64,000 nucleotides of DNA from Archivesica marissinica. Its lineage: Eukaryota > Mollusca > Bivalvia > Venerida > Vesicomyidae. The stretch lies in contig CM026390.1 of the NCBI GenBank assembly GCA_014843695.1, positions 92,504,530 to 92,568,529 of the forward strand. Reading direction: 5' to 3'. The notes below the pieces were generated by a model. It was given only the letters and a program-made list of their open reading frames with translations. It had not been told where the DNA came from and ran no database searches. Of the stretch, positions 1 through 13,023 are shown in pieces. Each line of letters begins with the position of its first letter. Within the stretch, counting starts at the first letter, position 1. A program made the position numbers and the translations under genes.

Positions 1-3000
1 TCTTTGACCTTCTGTCAATGATGTTTTCTGGTGTCTTTGACCTTCTGTCAATGATGTTTTCTGGTGTCTTTGACCTTCTGTCAATGATGCTTTCTGGTGT
101 CTTTGACCTTCTGTCAATGATGCTTTCTGGTGTCTTTGACCTTCTGTCAATGATGTTTTCTGGTGTCTTTGACCTTCTGTCAATGATGTTTTCTGGTGTC
201 TTTGACCTTCTGTCAATGATGCTTTCTGGTGTCTTTGACCTTCTGTCAATGATGTTTTCTGGTGTCTTTGACCTTCTGTCAATGATGTTTTCTGGTGTCT
301 TTGACCTTCTGTCAATGATGCTTTCTGGTGTCTTTGACCTTCTGTCAATGATGCTTTCTGGTGTCTTTGACCTTCTGTCAATGATGTTTTCTGGTGTCTT
401 TGACCTTCTGTCAATGATGCTTTCTGGTGTCTTTGACCTTCTGTCAATGATGTTTTCTGGTGTCTTTGACCTTCTGTCAATGATGTTTTCTGGTGTCTTT
501 GACCGTCTGTCAATGATGTTTTCTGGTGTCTTTGAACGTTTGTCAATGATGTTTTCTGGTGTCTTTGAACGTCTGTCAATGATGTTTTCTGGTGTCTTTG
601 AACGTTTGTCAATGATGTTTTCTGGTGTCTTTGAACGTCTGTCAATGATGCTTTCTGGTGTCTTTGAACTTCTGTCAATGATGCTTTCTGGTGTCTTTGA
701 CCTTCTGTCAATGATGCTTTCTGGTGTCTTTGAACTTCTGTCAATGATGTTTTCTGGTGTCTTTGAACATTTGTCAATGATGCTTTCTGGTGTCTTTGAC
801 CTTCTGTCAATGATGTTTTCTGGTGTCTTTGACCGTCTGTCAATGATGTTTTCTGGTGTCTTTGACCTTCTGTCAATGATGCTTTCTGGTGTCTTTGACC
901 TTCTGTCAATGATGCTTTCTGGTGTCTTTGACCTTCTGTCAATGATGCTTTCTGGTGTCTTTGACCTTCTTTGATGTTTTCTGGTGTCTTTGACCTTCTG
1001 TCAATGATGTTTTCTGGTGTCTTTGACCTTCTGTCAATGATGTTTTCTGGTGTCTTTGACCTTCTGTCAATGATGCTTTCTGGTGTCTTTGATCTTATGT
1101 CAATGATGCTTTCTGGTGTCTTTGACCTTCTGTCAATGATGCTTTCTGGTGTCTTTGACCTTCTTTGATGTTTTCTGGTGTCTTTGACCTTCTGTCAATG
1201 ATGCTTTCTGGTGTCTTTGACCTTCTTTGATGTTTTCTGGTGTCTTTGACCTTCTGTCAATGATGCTTTCTGGTGTCTTTGACCTTCTGTCAATGATGCT
1301 TTCTGGTGTCTTTTACCTTCTGTCAATGATGCTTTCTGGTGTCTGACCTTCTGTCAATGATGTTTTCTGGTGTCTTTGACCTTCTGTCAATGATGTTTTC
1401 TGGTGTCTTTGACCTTCTGTCAATGATGCTTTCTGGTGTCTTTGACCTTCTGTCAATGATGCTTTCTGGTGTCTTTGACCTTCTGTCAATGATGCTTTCT
1501 GGTGTCTTTGACCTTCTGTCAATGATGTTTTCTGGTGTCTTTGACCTTCTGTCAATGATGCTTTCTGGTGTCTTTGACCTTCTGTCAATGATGCTTTCTG
1601 GTGTCTTTGACCTTCTGTCAATGATGCTTTCTGGTGTCTTTGACCTTCTGTCAATTGTGCTTTCTGGTGTCTTTGACCTTCTGTCAATGATGTTTTCTGG
1701 TGTCTTTGACCTTCTGTCAATGATGCTTTCTGGTGTCTTTGACCTTCTGTCAATGATGTTTTCTGGTGTCTTTGACCTTCTGTCAATGATGCTTTCTGGT
1801 GTCTTTGACCTTCTGTCAATGATGTTTTCTGGTGTCTTTGACCTTCTGTCAATGATGCTTTCTGGTGTCTTTGACCTTCTGTCAATGATGCTTTCTGGTG
1901 TCTTTGACCATCTTTGATGCTTTCTGGTGTCTTTGACCGTCTGTCAATGATGCTTTCTGGTGTCTTTGACCTTCTGTCAATGATGTTTTCTGGTGTCTTT
2001 GACCTTCTGTCAATGATGTTTTCTGGTGTCTTTGACCTTCTGTCCATGATGTTTTCTGGTGTCTTTGACCTTCTGTCAATGATGCTTTCTGGTGTCTTTG
2101 ATCTTCTGTCAATGATGTTTTCTGGTGTCTTTGACCTTCTGTCAATGATGTTTTCTGGTGTCTTTGACCTTCTGTCAATGATGTTTTCTGGTGTCTTTGA
2201 CCTTCTGTCAATGATGCTTTCTGGTGTCTTTGACCTTCTGTCAATGATGTTTTCTGGTGTCTTTGACCTTCTGTCAATGATGTTTTCTGGTGTCTTTGAC
2301 CTTCTGTCAATGATGTTTTCTGGTGTCTTTGACCTTCTGTCAATGATGCTTTCTGGTGTCTTTGACCTTCTGTCAATGATGCTTTCTGGTGTCTTTGACC
2401 TTCTGTCAATGATGCTTTCTGGTGTCTTTGACCTTCTGTCAATGATGCTTTCTGGTGTCTTTGACCTTCTGTCAATGATGTTTTCTGGTGTCTTTGACCT
2501 TCTGTCAATGATGTTTTCTGGTGTCTTTGACCTTCTGTCAATGATGCTTTCTGGTGTCTTTGATCTTATGTCAATGATGCTTTCTGGTGTCTTTGACCTT
2601 CTGTCAATGATGCCTGTCTTTGACTTTGTATGTGTTTCTGGTGTCTTTGACCTTCTGTCAATGATGTTTTCTGGTGTCTTTGACCTTCTGTCAATGATGT
2701 TTTCTGGTGTCTTTGACCTTCTGTCAATGATGCTTTCTGGTGTCTTTGACCTTCTGTCAATGATGTTTTCTGGTGTCTTTGACCTTCTGTCAATGATGTT
2801 TTCTGGTGTCTTTGACCTTCTGTCAATGATGTTTTCTGGTGTCTTTGACCTTCTGTCAATGATGCTTTCTGGTGTCTTTGACCTTCTGTCAATGATGCTT
2901 TCTGGTGTCTTTGACCTTCTGTCAATGATGTTTTCTGGTGTCTTTGAACTTTGTCAATGATGCTTTCTGGTGTCTTTGACCTTCTGTCAATGATGTTTTC

Positions 3001-4900
3001 TGGTGTCTTTGACCTTCTGTCAATGATGTTTTCTGGTGTCTTTGACCTTCTGTCAATGATGCTTTCTGGTGTCTTTGACCTTCTTTGATGTTTTCTGGTG
3101 TCTTTGACCTCTGTCAATGATGTTTTCTGGTGTCTTTGACCTTCTGTCAATGATGTTTTCTGGTGTCTTTGACCTTCTGTCAATGATGCTTTCTGGTGTC
3201 TTTGACCTTCTGTCAATGATGTTTTCTGGTGTCTTTGACCTTCTGTCAATGATGTTTTCTGGTGTCTTTGACCTTCTTTGATGTTTTCTGGTGTCTTTGA
3301 ACGTTTGTCAATGATGCTTTCTGGTGTCTTTGACCTTCTGTCAATGATGCTTTCTGGTGTCTTTGACCATCTTTGATGTTTTCTGGTGTCTTTGACCTTC
3401 TGTCAATGATGCTTTCTGGTGTCTTTGACCTTCTGTCAATGATGCTTTCTGGTGTCTGACCTTCTGTCAATGATGTTTTCTGGTGTCTTTGACCTTCTGT
3501 CAATGATGTTTTCTGGTGTCTTTGACCTTCTTTGATGTTTTCTGGTGTCTTTGACCTTCTGTCAATGATGCTTTCTGGTGTCTTTGAACGTTTGTCAATG
3601 ATGCTTTCTGGTGTCTGACCTTCTGTCAATGATGCTTTCTGGTGTCTTTGACCTTCTTTGATGTTTTCTGGTGTCTTTGACCTTCTGTCAATGATGTTTT
3701 CTGGTGTCTTTGACCTTCTGTCAATGATGCTTTCTGGTGTCTTTGATCTTATGTCAATGATGCTTTCTGGTGTCTTTGACCTTCTGTCAATGATGCTTTC
3801 TGGTGTCTTTGACCTTCTTTGATGTTTTCTGGTGTCTTTGACCTTCTGTCAATGATGCTTTCTGGTGTCTTTGACCTTCTGTCAATGATGCTTTCTGGTG
3901 TCTTTGACCTTCTGTCAATGATGCTTTCTGGTGTCTGACCTTCTGTCAATGATGTTTTCTGGTGTCTTTGACCTTCTGTCAATGATGTTTTCTGGTGTCT
4001 TTGACCTTCTGTCAATGATGCTTTCTGGTGTCTTTGACCTTCTGTCAATGATGTTTTCTGGTGTCTTTGACCTTCTGTCAGTGATGTTTTCTGGTGTCTT
4101 TGACCGTCTGTCAATGATGTTTTCTGGTGTCTTTGAACGTTTGTCAATGATGTTTTCTGGTGTCTTTGAACGTTTGTCAATGATGTTTTCTGGTGTCTTT
4201 GACCTTCTGTCAATGATGTTTTCTGGTGTCTTTGAACGTTTGTCAATGATGTTTTCTGGTGTCTTTGACCTGTCAATGATGCTTTCTGGTGTCTTTGAAC
4301 TTCTGTCAATGATGCTTTCTGGTGTCTTTGACCTTCTGTCAATGATGCTTTCTGGTGTCTTTGACTTTGTCAATGATGCTTTCTGGTGTCTTTGACCTTC
4401 TGTCAATGATGTTTTCTGGTGTCTTTGACCTCTGTCAATGATGTTTTCTGGTGTCTTTGAACTTCTGTCAATGATTTTTCTGGTGTCTTTGACCGTCTGT
4501 CAATGATGTTTTCTGGTGTCTTTGAACTTCTGTCAATGATGTTTTCTGGTGTCTTTGAACGTTTGTCAATGATGTTTCTGGTGTCTTTGACCTTCTGTCA
4601 ATGATGTTTTCTGGTGTCTTTGACCTTCTGTCAATGATGTTTTCTGGTGTCTTTGACCTTCTTTGATGTTTTCTGGTGTCTTTGACCTTCTGTCAATGAT
4701 GCTTTCTGGTGTCTTTGACCTTCTGTCAATGATGTTTTCTGGTGTCTTTGAACTTCTGTCAATGATGCTTTCTGGTGTCTTTGACCTTCTTTGTGTTTTG
4801 GTGTTTTGCCTTCTGTCAATGATGTTTTCTGGTGTCTTTGACCTTCTGTCAATGATGCTTTCTGGTGTCTTTGACCTTCTGTCAATGATGCTTTCTGGTG
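1..4900. repeat. 33-bp minisatellite array, about 148 copies, open at left edge
   Basis: Each unit contains GGTGTCTTTGACCTTCTGTC followed by AATGATG(T/C)TTTCT. Because 33 is a multiple of three, the + strand reads an 11-residue peptide repeat (MMFSGVFDLLS) and the - strand TEGQRHQKTSL. The frames break only where units lose 2 or 4 bases (for example near 970, 1167, 1344). Variant units with GAACGTTTGTC cluster near 520-780 and 4090-4570. The array starts before base 1, so its full length is unknown. I do not believe it is a gene. Confidence 0.97.
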
Positions 4901-7298
4901 TGACATGTTTTAAGTATTCATGGTGCAGCATTTAGTCTCCTAAAATCAGTTAGATTTGATGTGACCTTCATATTTCAAAAACAGATATAGAGGATATCTG
5001 TGTTTATTAGTGCAAGAGGATTTTATTTCATCGAGTGATCACCGAAATTTGTATTCTACAAATCCTCTTTTTCTTTTATGATTTCCAATGATTTTGGCTA
5101 ATATAATTAATAATTGTTATCAAATCCCTGTCAGGAGCCTCATTTCACTACATTCCACAACCGCACAACCATGTCAGTGTGAACATCAGTAACAAGAAAT
5201 AGTTCCGGTATAATTTCCAAGTTAGTTTCTGTATGCTGTCAAAATTACTACGGACAAAACAAATTCATTAGAATAGATTACTTTATAATTAACTGTTCAT
5301 GATTATCAGAAAATAGCTCAAATACAAAAGTACATCCAATCGTGGAGACACAACCAGTGGCAGAGAAAATGCCATCTTCCAACAGTGAAAGATGGAGTTT
5401 TCTTTTGCGGAGAAAACTATTATCATTCATTGGAAAGCATTAAAGAAAATGTTCACATTTCTAATGAAAGATTGTAATTTTAGCCGGAAGTTATGTCTAC
5501 TGGTATGAAAAAATCTCTACAATTATGACATGCATTTCATATTTCTTGTGAGTAGGTTTATTAAATGTAAAAACCGGATCAAAACTGAATGCTCAAATAG
5601 TTGTAATTAATATCTATTTTAGTATTTATTATCTTAGAACAACAGCACTTACAGTATGTGTTTTATGCAGACTACTTCAACCGTTATTTCTACAGCATCA
5701 TTTGGGACTAATTTCTGCAAGTCATTGAAAGTAATTATGCTGTAGAATGAGATAGGTAGGAAAGCCTGACAACTGCATCTATTTCTGGAATATCTCATGG
5801 CAGTTACGAGTAGGTCACACGATATGTAACTGTTTTATGTGCAGCTGAATTATGGGGTCAGATAGACATGGAGAACCTAGGAGGGTTTTTTTTATGGTCT
5901 CATTTTCATCAGAATTTTATCCATGCATTCTTGCCCTAATTATGCACATAGTAGCAGTTCATTTTTGACTACTTTTGTTCAAACTTAAGGCCACATGTTA
6001 AATATTTTTTATTAATGTTTCGTTTGTTTCAATAATGGTCTTTTGCCTTTTTCTGTAAATTATATGATTATGTACAAGTCTGATAATAAAATGTTGTTCT
6101 ATTCTGTTCTGTTCTGTTCTGTAAAGATGCAAAACCACCAGATCTAATTATAGAAAAACAACGTAAAGACATTGTTATAGTAAAATATAGTCCAATATGA
6201 AAAGTATCACTTATCTTATAAAACTATTTGCATCAATTTATTGAAACATTTGCATGTCATCAAATCTTGCTTACTGGGGGCTTCAGTTCATTTTATAGAA
6301 TTGTATGAGCTTGGTGGTAGCGATCTAATGTGAAATCGGCAAAGATGTTCTCAATTCTAAATGTTGTTTTAAATTCTTCACAAAGATTATTGGGTCATAT
6401 TGTCTGTTTCTCCACATACTTCCCATTCCAACACCACCTTCAACATGCTGACTTCAATCATATCACCGATTTACCTAGATGATTAAAGTATGAGAACAAT
6501 TCAGTTTTCATTGTCAGCAAATTGAATAAGAAACATTAGATTGTCTTTTTCATATAGAGCCCCACAACAGAGTGGATACAATTAATTAGCTCTGACACCT
6601 GACCCAATCAGTGAAGGGAAACATTTGGCGGCATCCATCAGTCAGTGCCCAGTATCTGGTGATAATTTTGCAAGCATGGAAGTGACTGCTTCTGATTGAA
6701 GTGATTGTAGGAATTATTCCAAATTATCTATAGCATCCTTTGCTGCAACTGCTGCCAAATGCGTTCCATGTGGGTTCACTGTGATCAAATTTTAGGTATG
6801 TCAACTTATATAGAAATCATTCAGCTTCTAACTTCTTGTGAACTAATGGTAAAGTCAGCCACAACTAGGACCCTTTCCCCCTACCATGACCTTTCAACAC
6901 TACAGCAACCTTTTCGCCCCACAACATTCCGCCGCTATTAAACCTTGTGACTATACAACTATCCCTTCGCCCAATGACTTTTTCAATACAACTATCCAAG
7001 GTATTTCTCAGCAATCATTGGCCGGGAATCAGCGAGACTGCTCAGGAGTGATTGGTGCCAAGCCTAGTACACTGTTGTGTATGTCATCAGCGCTTTTCAC
7101 GCCAATGATTTTTCATTTTGAGTTATGGCCCTTTGATTCCTGTCCAAGCATTAGTACCAAGCCTAGTTGTGCATGGTGTCGGTGTGTTTTCATTGAGTTA
7201 TGGCCCTTTTTATGCATAATAGTGTACATACTATGCTAAAACATTTCTTGCTATTAATCTAATGTTGCTTTACACTAGCTGATCCTGTATTCATGCAA
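4901..7298. other. Low-copy AT-rich DNA, no gene recognised
   Basis: No convincing exon, RNA gene or array was seen. It holds a short pentamer run near 6093 and, at 7122 and 7192, two copies of a GAGTTATGGCCCTTT motif that recurs in variant form near 54744 and 54903 and is probably part of a dispersed repeat. A 117-codon frame from 6886 has no recognisable domain. Confidence 0.6.
6093..6121. repeat. (TTCTG)n microsatellite
   Basis: Four to five pentamer copies of TTCTG type are visible in a row. Confidence 0.85.
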
Positions 7299-7801
7299 GC
7301 CTCCGTGGCCATGCCAAGTGGTTACGGTCCTTGACTGCAAGTCACTTGCCCCTCCCCACTGCTGGTTCAAATCCCAATTGTGTTCTCGAATGATTTCAAT
7401 ATCAGCTATCCACCAGCTGGCTTGCAGAAGGATTTACCTCGGTGTTCATCCACGCCTGAAATACTGTTCGGAGGGGTACCAGTGTTTTCCTCCCCCAATA
7501 TTAACCCATTCAACACCAAGTAGCTCACATGGACTGGTCCATGATATTCATAAACCAATAAATGAATCAGAAAATCACATTTAGACAAGTTCATTTATCA
7601 AAATGGGTAATTATGTCTAAAAATAGTCATATCACTGGCAAAAAGTGCAGATCCTGATGAGACGGCTCGTCACGAGCCGGCTCATCTGGATCTACACTTT
7701 TTGTAAGCCTATTTAGAGGTCTGTGGTGTTGAAAGGGTTAACTGGAAAGTCGCCATATGGCCTGAGCTGTTGGTGCTACGTTAAATCCCAAAATCAAAAT
7801 C
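7299..7801 (+). mobile_element. SINE family D, split by a nested MITE-1
   Basis: A tRNA-like head begins CCTCCGTGGCCATGCCAAGTG and carries a B-box-like GGTTCAAATCC near 7365. The body runs to about 7500, is interrupted by the TTAA-flanked MITE-1, and resumes at 7742 with a tail ending near GTTAAATCCCAAAATC. Only this copy occurs in the window, so the family assignment rests on the tRNA-like head and A-rich tail. Confidence 0.5.
7501..7741 (+). mobile_element. MITE-1 copy a (TTAA-flanked, piggyBac-like ends)
   Basis: The element runs from TTAACCCATTCAACACC to GTGTTGAAAGGGTTAA, inverted ends with one mismatch, with TTAA on both sides. A 27-bp imperfect inverted repeat lies in the interior around the GGCTCGTCACGAGCC centre. 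TTAA duplication plus CCC-starting ends is the known signature of piggyBac-type transposons. No transposase is encoded. Confidence 0.85.
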
Positions 7802-9035
7802 TTATATTCAGTGCACAGCCACACACTTTCCCAAACATGTTGCTGACTGCAACAATCTGCTTGATGCCAATTAACTTAAATAAATTTGTTTTTGAAATAA
7901 CATGTGCAAAGACATTTGCATTTTAAAGCATCATGTACAGTCAATATTGAATAGTATCACCTGGGTAATATTAGGTATACCAGTAATGTATGGTTAGATA
8001 ATAAAAAGCATTGATTATAATCTCTAGGTATTAAAATGTCAGACCTGTGGTTTATTTCAAAGTTTATAGTCGCTTTTTGTTTTGTATTACAATGTATGTG
8101 CAGATTCTTTTGAGGTTCTTTGATTAGGTTTCGTAAGCACATGTTTGCTTTGCATATTTCGACACTGCCTATGATTTTCGCACCAATTCCCATTTATTTG
8201 AGTAAATTTCAGCTGGAAAAGAAGTAGTAGAGCATCATCCATAACTAGATTTTCACTTGCTATATCTGGTATGCATATAACACATTCCAGACATTAATCA
8301 TGTAATGTCACTAAACTCAGGTAGTCTAATAGTATTGGAGGAGAGTTCATAAATATAGTAGTAGAAATTATGGACAAAGATTTGTACTGACAGGGTTCAT
8401 TCTAGGTCAGAATTTTTGGGAAAAGTGAGAAAGCGCATGATCGCTTCCTTAAATGGTGTTCTTTAATATACTTCTGCAAAATAGGGTTAAAATGCACAGT
8501 ACAACCATTAAATACAACATTTGAATAGAAGGAGTGCTTTATAATGGGCCAGTGTATCTTACTAGACCAAATTTTGTTTGAAAATCGTAAAAACCAACAA
8601 ATATTTTTTTATTTATTTATTTTTTTAGGGAGAAGTGGGGCCCCCAGAGGGCAAAGTCAGGGTCCCTAGGGCGACAATTTCACCCACACCACCCTCTAAA
8701 CTGATCCCTGTATATGCTTTTTTTTAATATTGTGTGTGTGTGTGGTTGGGGAGTACAAGAAATTACTGTCTTTTAGCTTTCCTGATTTAGTGACCCTAAT
8801 ACTTATATATATTGTTTTACGTTTGACATTTTCATAAATATAATTATTTGTAGCAAGTCAGCTGGGCATTGTAAACAATTCTTATTTTGTGGGAGAAAGT
8901 ATCAGTTTCTGGCTTGCCAGGCTTGGTAATGTCTCCCCACCCGCCTCAGGGTGAATCTTTTTGTTTTGTTCTGTCTGTCTCGCTTATATCTGCTGGATTA
9001 TCAGTGCTAGTCTTAATTAAAATTGTGTTGGAACA
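7802..9035. other. Low-copy AT-rich DNA, no gene recognised
   Basis: Nothing beyond short simple runs, such as a GT run near 8731 and T/A-rich tracts, was seen. Confidence 0.6.
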
Positions 9036-9039
9036 TTGA

Positions 9040-10022
9040 TTTTGGTGAGGAGATGAATAGTATTGAATACTAATTAAACAGGGCCCGTTTGGTGAGGAGA
9101 TGCATAGTATTGAATACTAATTTAACAGGGCCCGTTTGGTGAGGAGATGAATAGTATTGAATACTAATTTAACAGGGCCCGTTTGGTGAGGAGATGAATA
9201 GTATTGAATACTAATTTAACAGGGCCCGTTTGGTGAGGAGATAAATAGTATTGAATACTAATTTAACAGGGCCCGTTTGGTGAGGAGATGAATAGTATTG
9301 AATACTAATTTAACAGGGCCCGTTTGGTGAGGAGATGCATAGTATTGAATACTAATTTAACAGGGCCCGTTTGGTGAGGAGATGAATAGTATTGAATACT
9401 AATTTAACAGGGCCCGTTTGGTGAGGAGATGAATAGTATTGAATACTAATTTAACAGGGCCCGTTTGGTGAGGAGATGAATAGTATTGAATACTAATTAA
9501 CAGGGCCCCGTTTGGTGAGGAGATAAATAGTATTGAATACTAATTAACAGGGCACGTTTGGTGAGGAGATGCATAGTATTGAATACTAATTAAACAGGGC
9601 CCGTTTGGTGAGGAGATAAATAGTATTGAATACTAATTAACAGGGCCTGTTTGGTGAGGAGATGAATAGTATTGAATACTAATTTAACAGGGCCCGTTTG
9701 GTGAGGAGATGCATAGTATTGAATACTAATTTAACAGGGCCCGTTTGGTGAGGAGATGCATAGTATTGAATACTAATTAACAGGGCCCGTTAGGTGAGGA
9801 GATGAATAGTATTGAATACTAATTTAACAGGGCCCGTTTGGTGAGGAGATGAATAGTATTGAATACTAATTTAACAGGGCCCGTTTGGTGAGGAAATGAG
9901 TAATGTTGAATACTAATTAACAGGGCCCGTTTGGTGAGGAGATGAATAGTATTGAATACTAATTTAACAGGGCCCGTTTGGTGAGGAGATGCATAGTATT
10001 GAATACTAATTTAACAGGGCCT
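9040..10022. repeat. 47-bp minisatellite array, about 21 copies
   Basis: Units share GGTGAGGAGATGAATAGTAT and end in ACAGGGCCCGTTT. They differ mainly by GATGAAT/GATGCAT/GATAAAT and by a one-base indel in the TTTAACAGG stretch. The last unit decays at 10020. Confidence 0.95.
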
Positions 10023-10129
10023 GAAGGAGGATTAATTTTTAACTTTAATTGTTGTTCATATAATAATTTGAAATTGTTTAGCATAAATTATATCTTGAAT
10101 AGATTTCACGTATTTTCAATGTTGAATAT

Positions 10130-11338
10130 TAATTATTCTCCTGTCTATTGTATTCTCCTGTCTATTGTATTAATTATTCTCCTGTCTATTGTATTCTCCT
10201 GTCTATTGTATTCTCCTGTCTATTGTATTATCCTGTCTATTGTATTATCCTGTCTATTGTATTATCCTGTCTATTGTATTATCCTGTCTATTGTATTAAT
10301 TATTCTCCTGTATATTGTATTATCCTGTCTATTGTATTATCCTGTCTATTGTATTAATTATTCTCCTGTATATTGTATTATCCTGTCTATTGTATTCTCC
10401 TGTCTATTGTATTATCCTGTCTATTGTATTATCCTGTCTATTGTATTATCCTGTCTATTGTATTCTCCTGTCTATTGTATTATCCTGTCTATTGTATTAT
10501 CCTGTCTATTGTATTATCATGTCTATTGTATTATCCTGTCTATTGTATCATCCTGTCTATTGTATCATCCTGTCTATTGTATTATCCTGTCTATTGTATT
10601 ATCCTGTCTATTGTATTATCCTGTCTATTGTATTCCTGTCTATGTATTATCCTGTCTATTGTATTATCCTGTCTATTGTATTATCATGTCTATTGTATTA
10701 TCCTGTCTATTGTATCATCCTGTCTATTGTATCATCCTGTCTATTGTATTATCCTGTCTATTGTATTATCCTGTCTATTGTATTATCCTGTCTATTGTAT
10801 CATCCTGTCTATTGTATTATCCTGTCTATTGTATTATCCTGTCTATTGTATTATCATGTCTATTGTATTATCCTGTCTATTGTATCATCCTGTCTATTGT
10901 ATTATCCTGTCTATTGTATTATCCTGTATATTGTATTATCCTGTCTATTGTATGATCCTGTCTATTGTATTATCCTGTCTATTGTATTATCCTGTCTATT
11001 GTATCATCCTGTCTATTGTATCATCCTGTCTATTGTATTATCCTGTCAATTGTATTATCCTGTCTATTGTATTATCATGTCTATTGTATTATCCTGTCTA
11101 TTGTATCATCCTGTCTATTGTATTATCCTGTATATTGTATTATCCTGTCTATTGTATTATCCTGTATATTGTATTATCCTGTCTATTGTATTCTCCTGTC
11201 TATTGTATTATCCTGTCTATTGTATTATCCTGTCTATTGTATTATCCTGTCTATTGTATTAATTATTCTCCTGTATATTGTATTATCCTGTCTATTGTAT
11301 TATCCTGTCTATTGTATTATCCTGTCTATTGTATCATC
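10130..11338. repeat. 17-bp minisatellite array, about 71 copies
   Basis: The unit is TATTATCCTGTCTATTG with TATTCTCC, TATCATCC and TATCATG variants. A longer spacer TATTAATTATTCTCC recurs near 10170, 10295, 10353 and 11258. All three + frames are stop-free because the 17-mer contains no stop in any rotation; the resulting frames of about 315-347 codons are not genes. Confidence 0.95.
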
Positions 11339-11490
11339 ATGTGGTCCTCTCTACATCTGAATTTATGCCGGAAATTCAGATTTAATCATATTTTATTGCA
11401 AATCAATAGTACATAATTATGTCATACACATAAAGATACAATACATAGCATGAAAATACAAATGAAATTGGGATGGAGAGAGGACCACAT
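11339..11490. mobile_element. Element E copy 1, short inverted-repeat element
   Basis: It starts ATGTGGTCCTCTCT and ends with the inverse (AGAGAGGACCACAT). On the - strand it contains TTTCATGCTATGTATTGTAT, a single copy nearly identical to the unit of the 22-bp array at 34.1 kb, and TGCAATAAAATATGATTA, which also occurs at the right end of that array and at 43.24 kb. Confidence 0.65.
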
Positions 11491-11587
11491 ATATATATTA
11501 CTAGTTCCCTGTTAGGAATAATCAACATATAATTAATGGTATATCAACCAATTGATAGGGTGAAGAACTATATAAGTTTTCATTTAA

Positions 11588-11853
11588 CACGCTGGACTGG
11601 TAATCCAGGGATCACAGGTTCGATCCCCCGTCTCGCCCTAAAATAAAATTAACAGTCTTTCAGTTGGGACTTTAAACCGAGGTCTCGTGTTTGGTGCTGT
11701 ACACTGTGCACATAAAAGAACCAGAGGAGACTCTGGAATGGGTATCTGTCTGTATCATTGCACTATCCTCCAAAAATCTAAAATGACTAATCTCTTCAGG
11801 AGGCGTCGCTCATATGGGCAACCGGTAGCGACGATAAATAAACGTAAAACACA
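11588..11853 (+). mobile_element. SINE family B copy
   Basis: The tRNA-like head (GCTGGACTGGTAATCCAGGG, B box GGTTCGATCCC) resembles a tRNA-Thr(GGT) anticodon arm. It is followed by a conserved body (TTTAAACCGAGGTCTCGTG, AAGAACCAGAGGAGACTCTG) and a tail CGACGATAAATAAACGTAAA. The A-box half of the head is degraded. Confidence 0.85.
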
Positions 11854-11961
11854 CCAATATGTTATTCAATTAGTCTAAGCTGTTGCTAATTTATATATTA
11901 TTTTTTTTATGTAAAATGTGCATTTGTTGTTTACATGTAAAAACACTGAAATAAATAATGT

Positions 11962-12436
11962 TTAACCCTTTCAACTCCACAGGCCTCTAAATAGGCCTAT
12001 GAAAAGTGTAGATCCAGATGAGCAGGCTAGTGACGAGCCGTTTCATCAGGATCTGCACTTTTTTGCCAGTAATAATTATTACTATTTTTAGATAAAATTA
12101 CCCATTTTGATAAATGAACTGGTCCAAAGGTAATTTTCTTATTAATTTATTGGTCTGAAAATATCATGCACCAGTCCATGTCAGTTACTTGGGGTTGAAT
12201 GGGTTAATATCATGCACCAGTCCATGTCAGTTACTTTGGTTGAATGGGTTAATATCATGCACCAGTCCATGTCAGTTACTTGGGGTTGAATGGGTTAATA
12301 TCATGCACCAGTCCATGTCAGTTACTTGGGGTTGAATGGGTTAATATCATGCACCAGTCCATGTCAGTTACTTGGGGTTGAATGGGTTAATATCATGCAC
12401 CAGTCCATGTCAGTTACTTGGGGTTGAATGGGTTAA
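11962..12436 (-). mobile_element. MITE-1 copy b with amplified terminal segment
   Basis: It is flanked by TTAA at both ends and carries the interior palindrome of the family. The terminal ~46 bp is repeated six times (see the separate repeat entry), doubling its length compared with other copies. Confidence 0.85.
12165..12436. repeat. 46-bp tandem repeat, 6 copies, derived from the MITE-1 end
   Basis: Each copy contains CATGCACCAGTCCATGTCAG and ends GGTTGAATGGGTTAA, which is the MITE-1 terminus. Single-copy relatives at 16315-16360 and 28270-28317 show the unamplified state. Confidence 0.9.
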
Positions 12437-13023
12437 GCTAAATGGGACTCCAATAAAATTCGACATAGCTACTGATTGACATCATTTAAATCATTGAAAC
12501 AAATTTCACCAAACATGTACATCATATCCTCGGGTAATTATCGAGACTTGAAAAACGTGCGAAAAAACATCTCAAATTCAATTGACCTGATTTCATTGTT
12601 CATCGACAAAGTTTGTGAATTTACGTGTTAAAACGTTTTATTAAAAAACCAGTCCGACTTAAAAATAACAAGAGTCAAGGAACATTACGAATATTTAGAC
12701 AGCCAATAAATTTTAAGCATTCACTAATATTAAAAAAAATAGAATAATCGATGTTTCCCAGCTAATTTTAACACACGACCATAATATTATGAAAGAAGTA
12801 CACAACCATTATTTCTAATTGAAAAGTATTTTTAAGTGATACATGCTCGTACGGAATTACAAATTATCAGGGACATGTCTAAGCGCCGAGCACTAACTTT
12901 GGACAATAGAATCTGCGTGATTGAACTGTCTACATGTAGGTTTAAAAGTTCTTGGAAAATCACTGATGGAATGTGTGTCGGCGGCACAATTTCCCCAAAT
13001 CCACCTATATATACCAATGTTGC
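12437..13023. other. Low-copy DNA, no gene recognised
   Basis: No exon, RNA or repeat family was identified. Small overlapping frames on both strands near 12832-13027 show no domain. Confidence 0.55.

Noticed and set aside
1..4931. Repeat-peptide genes on both strands in the 33-bp array
   Set aside because: Frames follow the unit length being divisible by three and break at random indels. No promoter, splice or unique coding sequence was seen.
6886..7239. 117-codon frame as a gene
   Set aside because: It has no recognisable domain or splice context and includes twice-repeated dispersed motifs.
7501..7741. Telomere-like TTAACCC words as interstitial telomere repeats
   Set aside because: They occur singly at the ends of inverted-repeat elements and not as tandem hexamers.
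9978..11416. Hydrophobic repeat proteins in the 17-bp array
   Set aside because: All three frames are open only because the unit lacks stops.
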